From Gemmatimonadota bacterium (GTDB lineage: Bacteria > Gemmatimonadota > Gemmatimonadetes > Longimicrobiales > Longimicrobiaceae): DNA of 64,000 bases. A model generated the notes under the pieces. The model saw only the letters and a list, made by a program, of their open reading frames with translations, ran no database searches and was not told where the DNA came from. The stretch is from assembly GCA_028287185.1 (NCBI GenBank), contig JAQBQD010000160.1, forward strand, positions 17,418-81,417, in the 5' to 3' direction. Each line of letters starts with the position of its first letter. Positions within the stretch are counted from its first letter, which is position 1. Below are positions 25,918-34,979 of this stretch, one piece after another. A program made the position numbers and the translations under genes.

Positions 25918-27804
25918 ATGAATGATCCCCTGGTCGACCCGCAGCCTGCGGCGGCCGAGCCGGATGCCGGCGCGAAACCTCCGGCGAACCCTCCACCATC
26001 GGCGCCTTCCGCCGACGCGCGGTCCTCCGACGTGCCGCGCTCCGATGGGGCTCCGTCCGCCGGGTCGCCGTTCGGGGCACCCCGGGTCGATCCGCTTGAA
26101 GCTGACGGAGGCGGCGACAAGCCTGCGCCTGCGTTCGCCGCGACGGGAACCGCCGGCCGCACGCGCCGGTTCTGGCGCATCGTCTTCACGCTGACGCCGT
26201 TCGTCGTCGCGTTCCTGCGCGACCGGCGCCGCTGGATCGTGTTCGGCGCGCCGCGCGAGCTGCCGGCGGCGGTGCACGCAAGGCGGGCGCGGCGGCTGGT
26301 GGACGCGGTGGCGGGGCTGGGGCCCACGTTCATCAAGCTGGCCCAGGTGTTCGGCGCCCGCGCGGACATCCTGCCCGAGCCCTATCTGTCGGAGGTGGCG
26401 CGGCTTCAGGACGCCGTGGCGCCGCTGCCGGTGGAGGCCATCGAGGCGGTGATCCTGGCCGAGTTCGGGCGGCCGGCGGCCCAGGTGTTCGAGGCGTTCG
26501 ACCGCGCGCCGCTGGCCGCCGCGTCGCTCGGGCAGGTGCACCGCGCGCGGGCGGAGGGGCGCGACGTGGCCGTGAAGGTGATCCGCCCCGGGGTGGAGGA
26601 GCTGGTGGCGGTGGACTTGGACGTGTCGTTCCGCATCCTGTGGTACCTCAACGTGCTCTTCCCCAACCACCACGTGCGCGCCCTGACGACGGTGGTGCGC
26701 GAGTTCGAGAAGCACATCCGCGAGGAGCTGGACCTGCGGCTGGAGGCGCGCAGCACGGAGTGGTTCCGCGCGCACTTCTCGGGCGATGCGCGGGTGCGCG
26801 CGCCGGAGGTGCTGGGCGCCTTCACCCGCCGCCGCGTGCTGGTGACGGAGTTCGTGCACGGCACCAAGGTGGACCGCCTGCACGAGCGCTTCGCCCGCGG
26901 CGAGCTTTCGTTCCCGGCGCTGATGGACACGCTGGTGGAGGCGTACCTCCGGATGATGCTGGTGGACGGCACCCTGCACGCCGATCCGCACGCCGGCAAC
27001 ATCCTGGTGGAGGCGGACGGCACGGTCGTCTTCCTGGACTTCGGGATGGTGGTGCGGATCGAGCGCGCCACCCGCGAGCGCATCTTCCGCCTGGCCCTGG
27101 CCGCCGCGCGCGACGACGTGGAGGGCATCATCGCCGGCATGTACGAGCTGGGGATGATCGACCCCGACGTGTCGCGCAGCGAGATCCGCGACGCCGCGGG
27201 GCAGATCCTGACCATCGTGCAGCGGGCGCGCGACTACTCGCAGCGCCAGATCCAGGAGATGGTGGCCGAGATCCTGGACGCGTTCTACACCTGGCCGCTG
27301 ATGCTGCCCGAGGAGCTGGTCTACTTCTTCCGCGCCAGCGCGCTGCTGGAGGGCATCGGCTTTCGCTACGACCCGGGCTTCGTGGGGATGGAGGCTGTGA
27401 AGCCGGTGGTGGAGCGCATGCGCGGCGAGCTGCTGCGCGGCATGGCGCGCGACCCGCAGGACGTCGCCCGCGGCCTGCTGGACGAGGCACAGCAGACCCT
27501 TCGCGCCCTGCACGACGTGGTGCGCCGCGCCGAGCGCGAGGAGCTTCGCGTGCGCGCCCACCCCCGCGACCTGGCGCACGTGGAGCGCAGCTTCGGGCTG
27601 ATGGTGCGCCGGCTGCTGCTGGGCCTCTTCGCCGCCGTCGTCTCGCTCGTCTCCACCCTGGTGTTCACCGCCACGCGGAGCTGGCCGGTGCTGGCCGTGG
27701 GCAACGCCGCGGCCCTCTTCGTGTTCTGCATCGTCCTCTTCATCCCCAAGCACCTGCTGGAGAACCCGCTGCACCGCGCGAGGAACCTGCGCGGGCGGAG
27801 GTAG
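25918..27804 (+). CDS. ABC1/AarF/UbiB-family atypical kinase
   Basis: A 628-residue member of the UbiB/AarF family, atypical kinase/ATPases that support ubiquinone or other isoprenoid-lipid metabolism at membranes. The core starts with the family's N-terminal lysine motif, here FIKLAQVFGARADI with Lys about 140 (KxGQ is usual; the glycine is replaced by alanine). The alanine-rich nucleotide loop is AAASLGQVHRA, the catalytic-loop motif is LHADPHAGNIL and the metal motif is FLDFGMV. Two C-terminal hydrophobic helices anchor it. The first 75 residues are low complexity. Start ATG 25918 is preferred over the GTG three codons upstream. Confidence 0.88.
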   Translation: MNDPLVDPQPAAAEPDAGAKPPANPPPSAPSADARSSDVPRSDGAPSAGSPFGAPRVDPLEADGGGDKPAPAFAATGTAGRTRRFWRIVFTLTPFVVAFLRDRRRWIVFGAPRELPAAVHARRARRLVDAVAGLGPTFIKLAQVFGARADILPEPYLSEVARLQDAVAPLPVEAIEAVILAEFGRPAAQVFEAFDRAPLAAASLGQVHRARAEGRDVAVKVIRPGVEELVAVDLDVSFRILWYLNVLFPNHHVRALTTVVREFEKHIREELDLRLEARSTEWFRAHFSGDARVRAPEVLGAFTRRRVLVTEFVHGTKVDRLHERFARGELSFPALMDTLVEAYLRMMLVDGTLHADPHAGNILVEADGTVVFLDFGMVVRIERATRERIFRLALAAARDDVEGIIAGMYELGMIDPDVSRSEIRDAAGQILTIVQRARDYSQRQIQEMVAEILDAFYTWPLMLPEELVYFFRASALLEGIGFRYDPGFVGMEAVKPVVERMRGELLRGMARDPQDVARGLLDEAQQTLRALHDVVRRAEREELRVRAHPRDLAHVERSFGLMVRRLLLGLFAAVVSLVSTLVFTATRSWPVLAVGNAAALFVFCIVLFIPKHLLENPLHRARNLRGRR

Positions 27805-28223
27805 GCGGGCGAAGGGCGGCGGCAAGTATGGATGCCATCGAGCGGCGCGCGTCTGCGGGCGCCCCGGCACTGCCCACGGGTTGGAGCCCCCGGGGCTGCA
27901 GCCACATACCCGCCCGCCTTCGAGGGCTCGATCCCCGCGGCGCGACGGTCCCGGCGGACGGAGGTAGGGCGGAGGCGGCAACCCCGTTCCGAGCGCCCGC
28001 GCGGAGCCGGCAGATCCAGCGTACAGGTACGCTCGGAGGCGGGCTCCGGGGGAGTTGGAACCGGGAGTCGTTCCGCACCGTAACGTCGCGCAGCTGCTAT
28101 TCGGCACCCTGCTTGTCCGCTACCTTTCTCGCCGGCGTTCCAGACCGGCGCCGGCGGGCGGCTGCTGCGGGGAAGGCTGTGCCGTGACACCGTTCGCCTG
28201 TCCAACTTGAGGGATTGGAGCTG
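27805..28223. other. intergenic region, no gene seen
   Basis: GC-rich, no credible reading frame. A short segment, GGGTTGGAGCCCCCGGGGC around 27878-27896, vaguely resembles the right half of the dispersed repeat found at 20694 and 40617. No clear promoter was found for the following gene. Confidence 0.3.
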
Positions 28224-28922
28224 ATGACGATGGAACGCACATACCGGGACGACGAGGTCCGGGAGATCTTTGGGCTGGCGGCTCGCGGCGGAGGGAACGA
28301 GCCGACGCCGGTTTCCGGCGCGGATGGGCTCACGCTCGCCAACCTGCAGGCCATCGGCAAGGAAGTCGGCCTGGAGCCGGCCGCGGTCGCCCACGCGGCG
28401 GCGACGGTGGAGGCCCGCACCGTGAAGCTGCCGCAGCGCACGTCCCTGGGCATGCCGATCGGCGTGGGCCGCATCGTACCGCTGCCGAGGGCGCTGACCG
28501 ATTCCGAGTGGGAGCGGCTGGTCGGCGAGCTGCGCACCACCTTTGGAGCCCGGGGAAGGGTTTCCTCCCAGGGCGGGCTGCGGGAGTGGGTGAACGGCAA
28601 CCTCCACGCGTGCATCGAGCCGTCCGCCACCGGATACCGTCTGCGGCTGGGCACGATCAACGGCAACGCCCGTTCGCTGAACGCGCTTGGCACCGTCGGG
28701 GTCGCGGCCGGAGCGGTCGCGTTCGGAGCCCTGGTGATGGGCAGTGGGTTGCAGGAGGCCGTGTTCGTCCCGTGGATGATCAGCGCGGCAGGGGTCGCGG
28801 CACTGCTTTCCAACATGCTTCGCCTTCCGCGCTGGGCCCGGCGGCGGGACCTGCAGATGGCCTCGATCGCCACGACGATCGGCACGATCATGGACGGAGA
28901 TCCGGCCCCCGGCGACTCCTGA
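28224..28922 (+). CDS. membrane protein of unknown function
   Basis: A 232-residue protein. The N terminus (MERTYRDDEVREIFGLAA) is a short helical module that I associate with several Gemmatimonadota membrane proteins. A polar mixed region follows, with two hydrophobic helices around residues 158-200 (GVAAGAVAFGALVMG and FVPWMISAAGVAALLS). The end is basic and then acidic. GGAG sits just upstream of ATG 28224, and ATG 28230 is an equally good start. A hairpin at 29007-29038 may end the transcript. No function can be assigned. Confidence 0.65.
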   Translation: MTMERTYRDDEVREIFGLAARGGGNEPTPVSGADGLTLANLQAIGKEVGLEPAAVAHAAATVEARTVKLPQRTSLGMPIGVGRIVPLPRALTDSEWERLVGELRTTFGARGRVSSQGGLREWVNGNLHACIEPSATGYRLRLGTINGNARSLNALGTVGVAAGAVAFGALVMGSGLQEAVFVPWMISAAGVAALLSNMLRLPRWARRRDLQMASIATTIGTIMDGDPAPGDS

Positions 28923-29414
28923 GCGTCAGGACGGGGCGGCGAGCGGCGAACGCGTGCCGGGTGGGCGGGTGAACGAGGACACGCGTGAGGCGGCACACGG
29001 GTGAACGAGGGTGCCGGGGCAGGAGCCGCGGCACCCTCAACTGTTGTCGACTGGATCGGCGAACCCGGCGATTCTGCTCGTAGCCGGCGGGCGCCGGCCC
29101 GTCGTCGGCAGCGGCGCAGACAATCCTCCCCGTCGCGAACGCCCGCGCCGCGCCGCGCCGCCGCCCCATGCGTGCCGCGCGGAAACGTGATCCGCGCGGA
29201 GCCAGCCTCCGCAGGGAGGCTTCGGGCAGTGGTTGTCGCGGCTTCAGCCGCCGGTGGCATCCGACACCACCCGCCGATGCTCTCCCGAACCAAGGCCGGA
29301 CCGCAAGCCTCCGTATCTCCATCCGAGTACCCCCTCCCCAACCCTCCGGATCGGAACCCGCCGGCTATTTTCGGGTAATGTTCGGCATTCGCATCACCCG
29401 AACCGGCGGTTGGC
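28923..29414. terminator. intergenic region with hairpin at 29007-29038
   Basis: No gene seen. The perfect 10-bp stem GAGGGTGCCG / CGGCACCCTC with a 12-base loop lies at 29007-29038 and lacks a T tract. A 13-base direct repeat CGGGTGAACGAGG occurs at 28967 and 28998. The last 60 bases are AT-richer and may hold the promoter of the radical SAM gene. Confidence 0.4.
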
Positions 29415-30488
29415 ATGACCCTGATCCCACTGCGCGGCCGCGGCTCGGCGGCGAATCCCAAGAACCGCTTCGAGGCGCTGGAGTACGTGCCCGATCCGCC
29501 TCCGGAGTGGACGGGCGAAGACGACGGGGACGCCGACGCCGGTCCCCGCACGCAGCTCATCACGGACCACACCCGCGAGGTGTTCTCGCGCAACGACAGC
29601 CCGGACGTGTCCTTCGACGTGGGCATCAACCCGTACCGCGGGTGCGAGCACGGGTGCGCGTACTGCTTCGCGCGGCCCACGCACGAGTACCTCGGATACT
29701 CGGCGGGGCTGGACTTCGAGACCAAGATCGTGGTGAAGCGCGACGCGCCCGAGCTGCTGGAGAAGGCGCTGTCCTCGCCGCGCTGGACGCCGCAGGTGGT
29801 GGCGATGAGCGGCGTCACCGACCCCTACCAGCCCATCGAACGAAAGCTGCGCATCACCCGCGGCTGCCTGGAGGTGCTGGCCCGCTTCCGGAACCCTACG
29901 GCGATCATCACCAAGAACCACCTGGTCACGCGCGACGTGGACCTGCTGGCGGAGCTTGCCTCCGTCCACGCAGTGATGGTCTGCGTCTCCGTGACGACGC
30001 TGGAGAACGACCTGCAGCGAGTGATGGAGCCGCGCACCTCCATCCCCGCGCGCCGGCTCGCGGCCATCGAGACGCTGGCGAAGGCGGGAGTCCCGGTGCG
30101 GGTGATGGTGGCCCCGGTCGTACCCGGCCTCACCGACCACGAGATGCCGCGCATCCTCCAGGCGGCCGCCGACGCCGGCGCCCGGTACGCCACCTACGTC
30201 ATGCTGCGCCTGCCGTACGCGGTGGCCGGGCTCTTCGAGGCGTGGCTGGGGTCGCACTTTCCCGATCGCAAGGACAAGGTGCTGCACCGCATCCGCTCCA
30301 TGCGCGGCGGCAAGCTGTACCACTCCACCTTCGGCGAGCGCGGCCGCGGCGAGGGCTTCTTCGCCGACCAGACCGCGTCCCTCTTCCACGTCGCCGTCCG
30401 CAAGGCCGGCCTGCTGGAAAGCGCGCCTCCTCTCTCGACCGAGGCGTTCTTCCGCCCCGGACCCAGGGAGCAGCTCGGGCTGTTCTGA
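29415..30488 (+). CDS. PA0069-family radical SAM protein
   Basis: The 357-residue protein binds a [4Fe-4S] cluster through C77-x3-C81-x2-C84 in RGCEHGCAYCFARPTHEY, the arrangement of the spore photoproduct lyase-like radical SAM group. The following SGVTDPYQPIERKL and LARFRNPTAIITKNHLV are family hallmarks of PA0069/Rv2578c-type proteins, whose substrate is not known. No partner gene is adjacent. The ATG lacks a strong ribosome binding site. A 13-bp tandem repeat array begins 33 bases after the stop. Confidence 0.88.
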   Translation: MTLIPLRGRGSAANPKNRFEALEYVPDPPPEWTGEDDGDADAGPRTQLITDHTREVFSRNDSPDVSFDVGINPYRGCEHGCAYCFARPTHEYLGYSAGLDFETKIVVKRDAPELLEKALSSPRWTPQVVAMSGVTDPYQPIERKLRITRGCLEVLARFRNPTAIITKNHLVTRDVDLLAELASVHAVMVCVSVTTLENDLQRVMEPRTSIPARRLAAIETLAKAGVPVRVMVAPVVPGLTDHEMPRILQAAADAGARYATYVMLRLPYAVAGLFEAWLGSHFPDRKDKVLHRIRSMRGGKLYHSTFGERGRGEGFFADQTASLFHVAVRKAGLLESAPPLSTEAFFRPGPREQLGLF

Positions 30489-30520
30489 TCTTGATCGACA
30501 TCCGTCCCGCTCGAATGGAT

Positions 30521-30684
30521 CGACGCGCGAATCGACCCGCGGACGCGATGTGCGGAATCCACGTGCGGAATCGGCGTGCGGACTCGACGTGAGGAACCGG
30601 CGTTCAGAATCGATGTGCGGAATCGGCGTACGAGATCGGTGCGAGATGATGCGCGAGATCGACCTGTGAGATCGATGCGAGTGG
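30521..30684. repeat. degenerate 13-bp tandem repeat array
   Basis: About 12 units of consensus CGTGCGGAATCGG follow each other downstream of the radical SAM gene. Between 30552 and 30639 seven units keep an exact 13-base spacing (unit cores at 30552, 30565, 30578, 30591, 30604, 30617 and 30630). Flanking units on both sides are more degenerate, with 11-13 base spacing. Thirteen is not a multiple of three, so this is not coding. The rest of the gap to 30896 contains no gene. Confidence 0.75.
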
Positions 30685-30896
30685 CAGGCTGTGTGTCGGG
30701 GGCGTTCCAGGGGAATGAATCCCCTGGCTGGAACTACAATCGCGCCTCCGCCGGCAGCCGCCTGGTTCGGTTGATCGGGTCCCGGTGCGGGCGGTCGCGG
30801 GGATGCTCCGGAGGCGTGGACCGATCGCAGCCCGAGGCACCAGGCGGACCTCCGTCGCACGGGTGACGGCAGGTTTGATCACGGACGAAACGCACG

Positions 30897-30926
30897 AGGG
30901 CCGCCGGCATCGCTTCCGGCGGCCCT
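30897..30926 (-). terminator. terminator of the phosphatase gene
   Basis: A perfect 11-bp stem AGGGCCGCCGG / CCGGCGGCCCT with an 8-base loop sits 33 bases after the phosphatase stop on the minus strand. It is followed on that strand by CGTGCGTTTCG. Confidence 0.7.
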
Positions 30927-30958
30927 CCCTGCGGTATCCATCCAACCACCCGCCGGCT

Positions 30959-32224
30959 CTACCGCCTCGGCGCCGCGGGGGAGGCGGGGACGACCGGGGC
31001 GCCGGGCGACGTGGTGGGCACCGCGACGCCCATGTTGGGGCTGGGCGCGACGCCGCTGATGCGCGCGTACGTGGCACGGAACAGGTCGGCGGGCTCGGTG
31101 CCGGGGAAGGGCCTGTCCCACTGCGTGTGCGGCGCCACCACGGCCACGGGGTGGGGCAGGGCGCGCACCTGGCGCACTACGTACGCGGCCTTCGCGTCCT
31201 GCCCGGCCTTGAGCGGCATCTCGCGCACGGCGACGCCCACACCGGCCATGCGCGTGCGGAGCGCCTGGATCCAGCTGCGCTGCGCCGTGTCGGCGGGGTC
31301 CATGATCGAGACCACCTCCTTCACCTGGCCCGCCAGCAGGTAGCCCGCCAGCTCTGCGTCGTTGGGGCGGGGGATCAGCCACACCCCGTCGTCCAGGCGG
31401 TACACGGAGCCGTGCGCGAAGGGCGTGCGGCGCTCGGCGAAGGTGCTGGCGTGGTGCAGCGAGCGGCTGGCGTGCACCTCGGCGCCCGCGCCCTGGATGA
31501 TGCGCATGGCGACGTTGGTGCGGTCGCGCCCCAACCCGCAGTGCACGTAGAAGCGCCCCTTGCCCGTGCGCGCGATCTGCCGGAGCTTCGCGGTCGCCGC
31601 CGCGTTGTCGCTCACCCAGGGGATCATGGGGACGTTGACGAAGGGGATGCCCAGCTCGGCCGCGTTCTTCCGCTCCTCGGCGATGCTGCGCGGCTCGAAG
31701 GGGAGCACGGCGGGGCTCTGCAGCGAGATCACCTCGGTGACGCCCTGCTCCTTGAGCCGTTTGAGCGCCTCGCGGTCGGGATACGCGCCGAAGTGGAACT
31801 CCGCGCCCGAGACGGACGACACGTTGCGGATCGACGTGCCGCCCACGCTGGCCAGCATGCGCCCGGGATCGGACCACGCCCACAGGCAGGCGCCCGCCAG
31901 GAGCGTTGCGACGGCGGGAATGCCCAGGCGTGCGCCCGCCGAGCGCGAGCGCCAGATGCGCCCCACCAGCCACCGCGTGACGAAGAGCGACGCCACGACG
32001 TAGGCCAGGATCACCGCCTGCAGCAGCCCGTTCTCGAATCCCTGCGACCCGCCCCCGGCGTGCACGGCGGCCGTGATCCACTTCACCGGGCCCACCAGAA
32101 CGACGGTGCCCGTGAAGAAGCCCACCATCAGCCACACGTACAGGAAGGTGCCCACCACCAGGCCCGCCCCGGGCCGCCTGCGCTCCGCCGCGCCCACTGC
32201 CGCCTGCCGCATGCCCGTGCTCAT
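30959..32224 (-). CDS. membrane-anchored dual-specificity/tyrosine phosphatase-like protein
   Basis: A 421-residue protein with three N-terminal hydrophobic helices (about 22-44, 68-85 and 100-116). A cysteine phosphatase domain follows: the P-loop VHCGLGRDRTN has nucleophile Cys229 and Arg235 (C-x5-R). The upstream segment PFVNVPMIPWVSD may supply the general acid. A Pro/Ala-rich tail ends the protein. It overlaps the stop of the glycosyltransferase by four bases (ATGA), so the two are translated together. Cysteine phosphatases in polysaccharide loci often reset tyrosine-phosphorylated biosynthesis proteins, but no tyrosine kinase gene is visible here; the target is unknown. Confidence 0.8.
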   Translation of the reverse strand: MSTGMRQAAVGAAERRRPGAGLVVGTFLYVWLMVGFFTGTVVLVGPVKWITAAVHAGGGSQGFENGLLQAVILAYVVASLFVTRWLVGRIWRSRSAGARLGIPAVATLLAGACLWAWSDPGRMLASVGGTSIRNVSSVSGAEFHFGAYPDREALKRLKEQGVTEVISLQSPAVLPFEPRSIAEERKNAAELGIPFVNVPMIPWVSDNAAATAKLRQIARTGKGRFYVHCGLGRDRTNVAMRIIQGAGAEVHASRSLHHASTFAERRTPFAHGSVYRLDDGVWLIPRPNDAELAGYLLAGQVKEVVSIMDPADTAQRSWIQALRTRMAGVGVAVREMPLKAGQDAKAAYVVRQVRALPHPVAVVAPHTQWDRPFPGTEPADLFRATYARISGVAPSPNMGVAVPTTSPGAPVVPASPAAPRR

Positions 32225-34656
32225 CCGTTCGAGGTCTTGCGCGCTCCGCTGCCCCGCGCCTCGTCGGTACGGGCGGGCTCCAGGGGCATCGCCGTGGCGC
32301 CCGCCGCCCCGCGCCGCACGGCGAAGAGCCGCGCGATGGGAACCGCGCCGCCCGCCCGGTGCGCGGCGCGCGTGACGCTACGCTCCGTGGACGGGGCGGG
32401 CCGGGAAGGGCGGTCGCGCTCCACCCCCACGGAGAAGCGGACGCCGATGGGAGTCTCGATGGCGTGCGAGAACACCACCCGCCCCGAGCGCTGGATCTTG
32501 GTGCCCGGCACCCGGAAGGTGATGGGGGTGCCGGGGCTCACGGGGTGGCTCATCACCAGCCGCGCCCCGTTGCGGCTCAGCTCCTCCAGGGTGGCGGCGT
32601 GCTCGCGCGTGGCGGGCGAGGTCTGCTCGCGGCCCCGCAGCGCCACGCGGGCGGGCAGCCGCACGCGCCGGCGGGGGTCGCGGCGCACGTTGCGCATCCA
32701 CTCCAGCGTGCGCACCAGCAGCGGCGAGCCGATGTGGTACTGCGACTGCTCGCTGGGCACCGCGTGCTGGGTGCAGTGCAGCTCGATGGCGTCGCGCGCG
32801 TTCACGGGCATGGCGTCGAAGCGCACCCCGCAGCGGAACACCCGCGTTCCCGCCGTCTCCACCCGCTCGCAGTGCAGCACCGTGCCCCGCACCTCCACGC
32901 TGCGGGTGCTGAGCGGCAGCGTCAGCTTCACGGCGGTGCCCTCGGCCAGCTCGGTGCCCAGGCGGAAGGCCATGCCGCCGGGGTTCAGGTCCTCGGCGAT
33001 GCCCAGCGAGGGGCGCAGCTTGCCGCCCATGCCCCGCACGCGCGCCGTCACCGGGAAGCGGTCGCGGAAGCGGTGGTCGGCGCGCTGCTGGCGCACCCGC
33101 AGCGAAAGTCGCACCACCTGCGCGGCGAAGGCGAAGTTCACCACCAGCCAGAGCGCGTTGGTCCGGAAGGCGGTCGATCCCCACCCCTGTCCCCCGTATC
33201 CCATCCACCCGAAGCGCGACGCCAGCGTGGCCCACGCCACCGCCGCCACGGAGAGCGCCATCAGGGTCACGTGCGGCGCGTAGGTGGCGAACGGCACGTG
33301 GCCGGGGCCCTTGGGCGTGACCTTGAACGTGAGCGGCTTGTTGCGGAGGATGCTGAGCACCGCCTTGGTGTAGGTCCAGAACTTCACCATGTGGTAGCGC
33401 TCGGCCACCATCGTGCGGCTGCGGCCCCGCCCCAGCGCCTCGCCCATCGCGATCGAAAGCACCAGGAAGGGGAGGAAGCGCGCCAGGAACTCGGCGTTCA
33501 GCGCCTTGATGGGCAGCGTGCCGGTGAGGAAGAAGACGATGGGCGCCGCGTAGTAGACCAGCTTCTGCAGCCCGCCCACGTACGCCGTCAGGGAGCCGAA
33601 GTACGACACCCGCTGCGCCAGGGTCAGCCCCGGCAGCGTGAGCGGGTTGTACTTCCTCAGCACCTGCATGGCGCCCTGGCCCCACCGCAGGTGCTGCGTG
33701 TGGAAGGCCACCGCGCTTCCCGCCGCCAGCCCGTACGCCAGGCTCTCGCCGTAGAAGGCCGAGCGCCACCCGGCGGCGTGCAGCTTCATCGAGGTCTCGA
33801 TGTCCTCGGTGATGGAGTGCGTGGAGAAGCCGCCGATCCCGTCCAGCGCCGCGCGCCGGATCACCGCGCACGAGCCGCAGAAGAAGGTTCCGTTGATGCG
33901 GTCCTTGCCGGGCTGGATGACGCCGAAGAAGAGCCGCTGCTCCTCCCAGATGCGCTGGCCCGTCTCGCTCACGTCGTAGGTGAAGCCGTCCGTGTTGTAG
34001 AAGTCCTGCGGGGACTGCACGAAGCCCAGCCCGGGGTCCTCCGCGAAGAAGCCCAGCAGCCGGTCCAGCATGTGGGGCAGCGGCACGTGGTCGGCGTCGA
34101 GCTGCAGGATGTAGCCGCCGTCGGTGTGCTTCAGCGCGTTGTTCAGGTTGCCGGCCTTGGCGTGCTCGTTGGTGGGCCGGGTCAGGTAGCCCACCCCCAG
34201 CGCCTCGGCCATCGACCGCACCTCGTCCCGCCGGCCGTCGTCCAGCAGCCACGTCTTGTGTGGGTAGCGGATGGACCGGGCGCCCACGGCCGTGCGCCGG
34301 ATCACCTCCAGCGGCTCGTCGTAGCAGGTGATGAAGACGTCCACCGACATCCCCGGGGGCGGTGCCACGGGCGTGCGGTGCCGGATGCGCCACACCGAGT
34401 GCGTCATCACGAACGCCGTCAGCAGCCCCCAGGTCTCGGCCAGCGCAAGGGGGATGGAGAACCAGAGTGCGTGCGTGTTGAGGGTGCTCGTCCAGCGCCA
34501 GGCGATGTAGTACGTCCAGTACGCCAGCGTGACCACGGCCACCGCGCGGACGGCGCGCTCCTGCCAGGGGGAGAGGCGGGGAACCGCGTTGGCGGGGCGG
34601 CGGCTGTAGGGCTTGGCCCCCCCGTACGGCGGTGTCTGGATCTTCGATTCGGCCAT
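32221..34656 (-). CDS. cellulose-synthase-like glycosyltransferase (GT2) with two PilZ domains
   Basis: An 811-residue processive GT2 enzyme of the BcsA type. The catalytic set is complete: DDG at 139-141, DADH at 187-190, TED at 283-285 and Q-x2-RW at 321-325. About six to eight helices flank the catalytic domain. Two C-terminal PilZ-like domains follow (about 530-625 and 660-745). Their c-di-GMP motifs are degenerate: RFRDR with DLNPGG, and RRRVR with ELSRNG. It would polymerise an unknown glycan across the inner membrane. No bcsB, bcsC or bcsZ genes are present. Translation starts at ATG 34656 after AAGGTGAG, which is part of a riboswitch-like leader. Confidence 0.88.
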   Translation of the reverse strand: MAESKIQTPPYGGAKPYSRRPANAVPRLSPWQERAVRAVAVVTLAYWTYYIAWRWTSTLNTHALWFSIPLALAETWGLLTAFVMTHSVWRIRHRTPVAPPPGMSVDVFITCYDEPLEVIRRTAVGARSIRYPHKTWLLDDGRRDEVRSMAEALGVGYLTRPTNEHAKAGNLNNALKHTDGGYILQLDADHVPLPHMLDRLLGFFAEDPGLGFVQSPQDFYNTDGFTYDVSETGQRIWEEQRLFFGVIQPGKDRINGTFFCGSCAVIRRAALDGIGGFSTHSITEDIETSMKLHAAGWRSAFYGESLAYGLAAGSAVAFHTQHLRWGQGAMQVLRKYNPLTLPGLTLAQRVSYFGSLTAYVGGLQKLVYYAAPIVFFLTGTLPIKALNAEFLARFLPFLVLSIAMGEALGRGRSRTMVAERYHMVKFWTYTKAVLSILRNKPLTFKVTPKGPGHVPFATYAPHVTLMALSVAAVAWATLASRFGWMGYGGQGWGSTAFRTNALWLVVNFAFAAQVVRLSLRVRQQRADHRFRDRFPVTARVRGMGGKLRPSLGIAEDLNPGGMAFRLGTELAEGTAVKLTLPLSTRSVEVRGTVLHCERVETAGTRVFRCGVRFDAMPVNARDAIELHCTQHAVPSEQSQYHIGSPLLVRTLEWMRNVRRDPRRRVRLPARVALRGREQTSPATREHAATLEELSRNGARLVMSHPVSPGTPITFRVPGTKIQRSGRVVFSHAIETPIGVRFSVGVERDRPSRPAPSTERSVTRAAHRAGGAVPIARLFAVRRGAAGATAMPLEPARTDEARGSGARKTSNG

Positions 34657-34662
34657 GCGTCT

Positions 34663-34745
34663 CACCTTCGGCGGCTGGGCCGTCTCCCCACCTTCGGGAG
34701 ACCCCTGGCTCTGCGGCTCCGCCTCGCGGCGGGTGTGCTTTTGTC
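34663..34745 (-). ncRNA. c-di-GMP-I (GEMM-I)-like riboswitch upstream of the glycosyltransferase
   Basis: Read on the minus strand, the leader has AAAAGCACACC, a perfect stem CCGCC / GGCGG capped by the GNRA tetraloop GCGA, then GCCGCAGAGCCA. That compares with GACGCAAAGCC in the GEMM-I consensus. GGGGTCT follows and opens a second hairpin GTCTCCC / GGGAGAC, and the element ends in CAGCCGCCGAAGG. Order and spacing match the class, with substitutions in the most conserved core. The 3' end overlaps the Shine-Dalgarno AAGGTGAG of the glycosyltransferase, suggesting translational control. It is weaker than the copy at 36135. Confidence 0.6.
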
Positions 34746-34979
34746 GGGTGCGGTCCATCTCCCGGAGGGGTCGGCGGGCGCCGCCGTCCGGGGAAGAGCC
34801 GTGCTCCGGGTGCACGGGCGGGCCTTGCCAGAACCGTGCCCGTTTCCCTGCATCTCCCTTACTTTCCAGGAATTTACAGGCGCAAACAAACAGCGTCCGA
34901 CCGGCGGGGAGCCGGGCGGACGCCGTTCGGGCGGCGGGCGGTGGGGGCTCGCGCGGGGGCCGCGGGGAGTGGCCCGCGG
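34746..34979. other. spacer between the GH26 and glycosyltransferase genes
   Basis: This 234-base stretch, which with the adjoining riboswitch-like leader makes a gap of about 320 bases, shows no gene. Its left part (34840-34890) is relatively AT-rich and may contain the promoter of the glycosyltransferase transcript, but no clear hexamers stand out. Confidence 0.3.

Noticed and set aside
30521..30684. CRISPR array
   Set aside because: Units are only 13 bases with no spacers and no cas genes; it is a simple tandem repeat.
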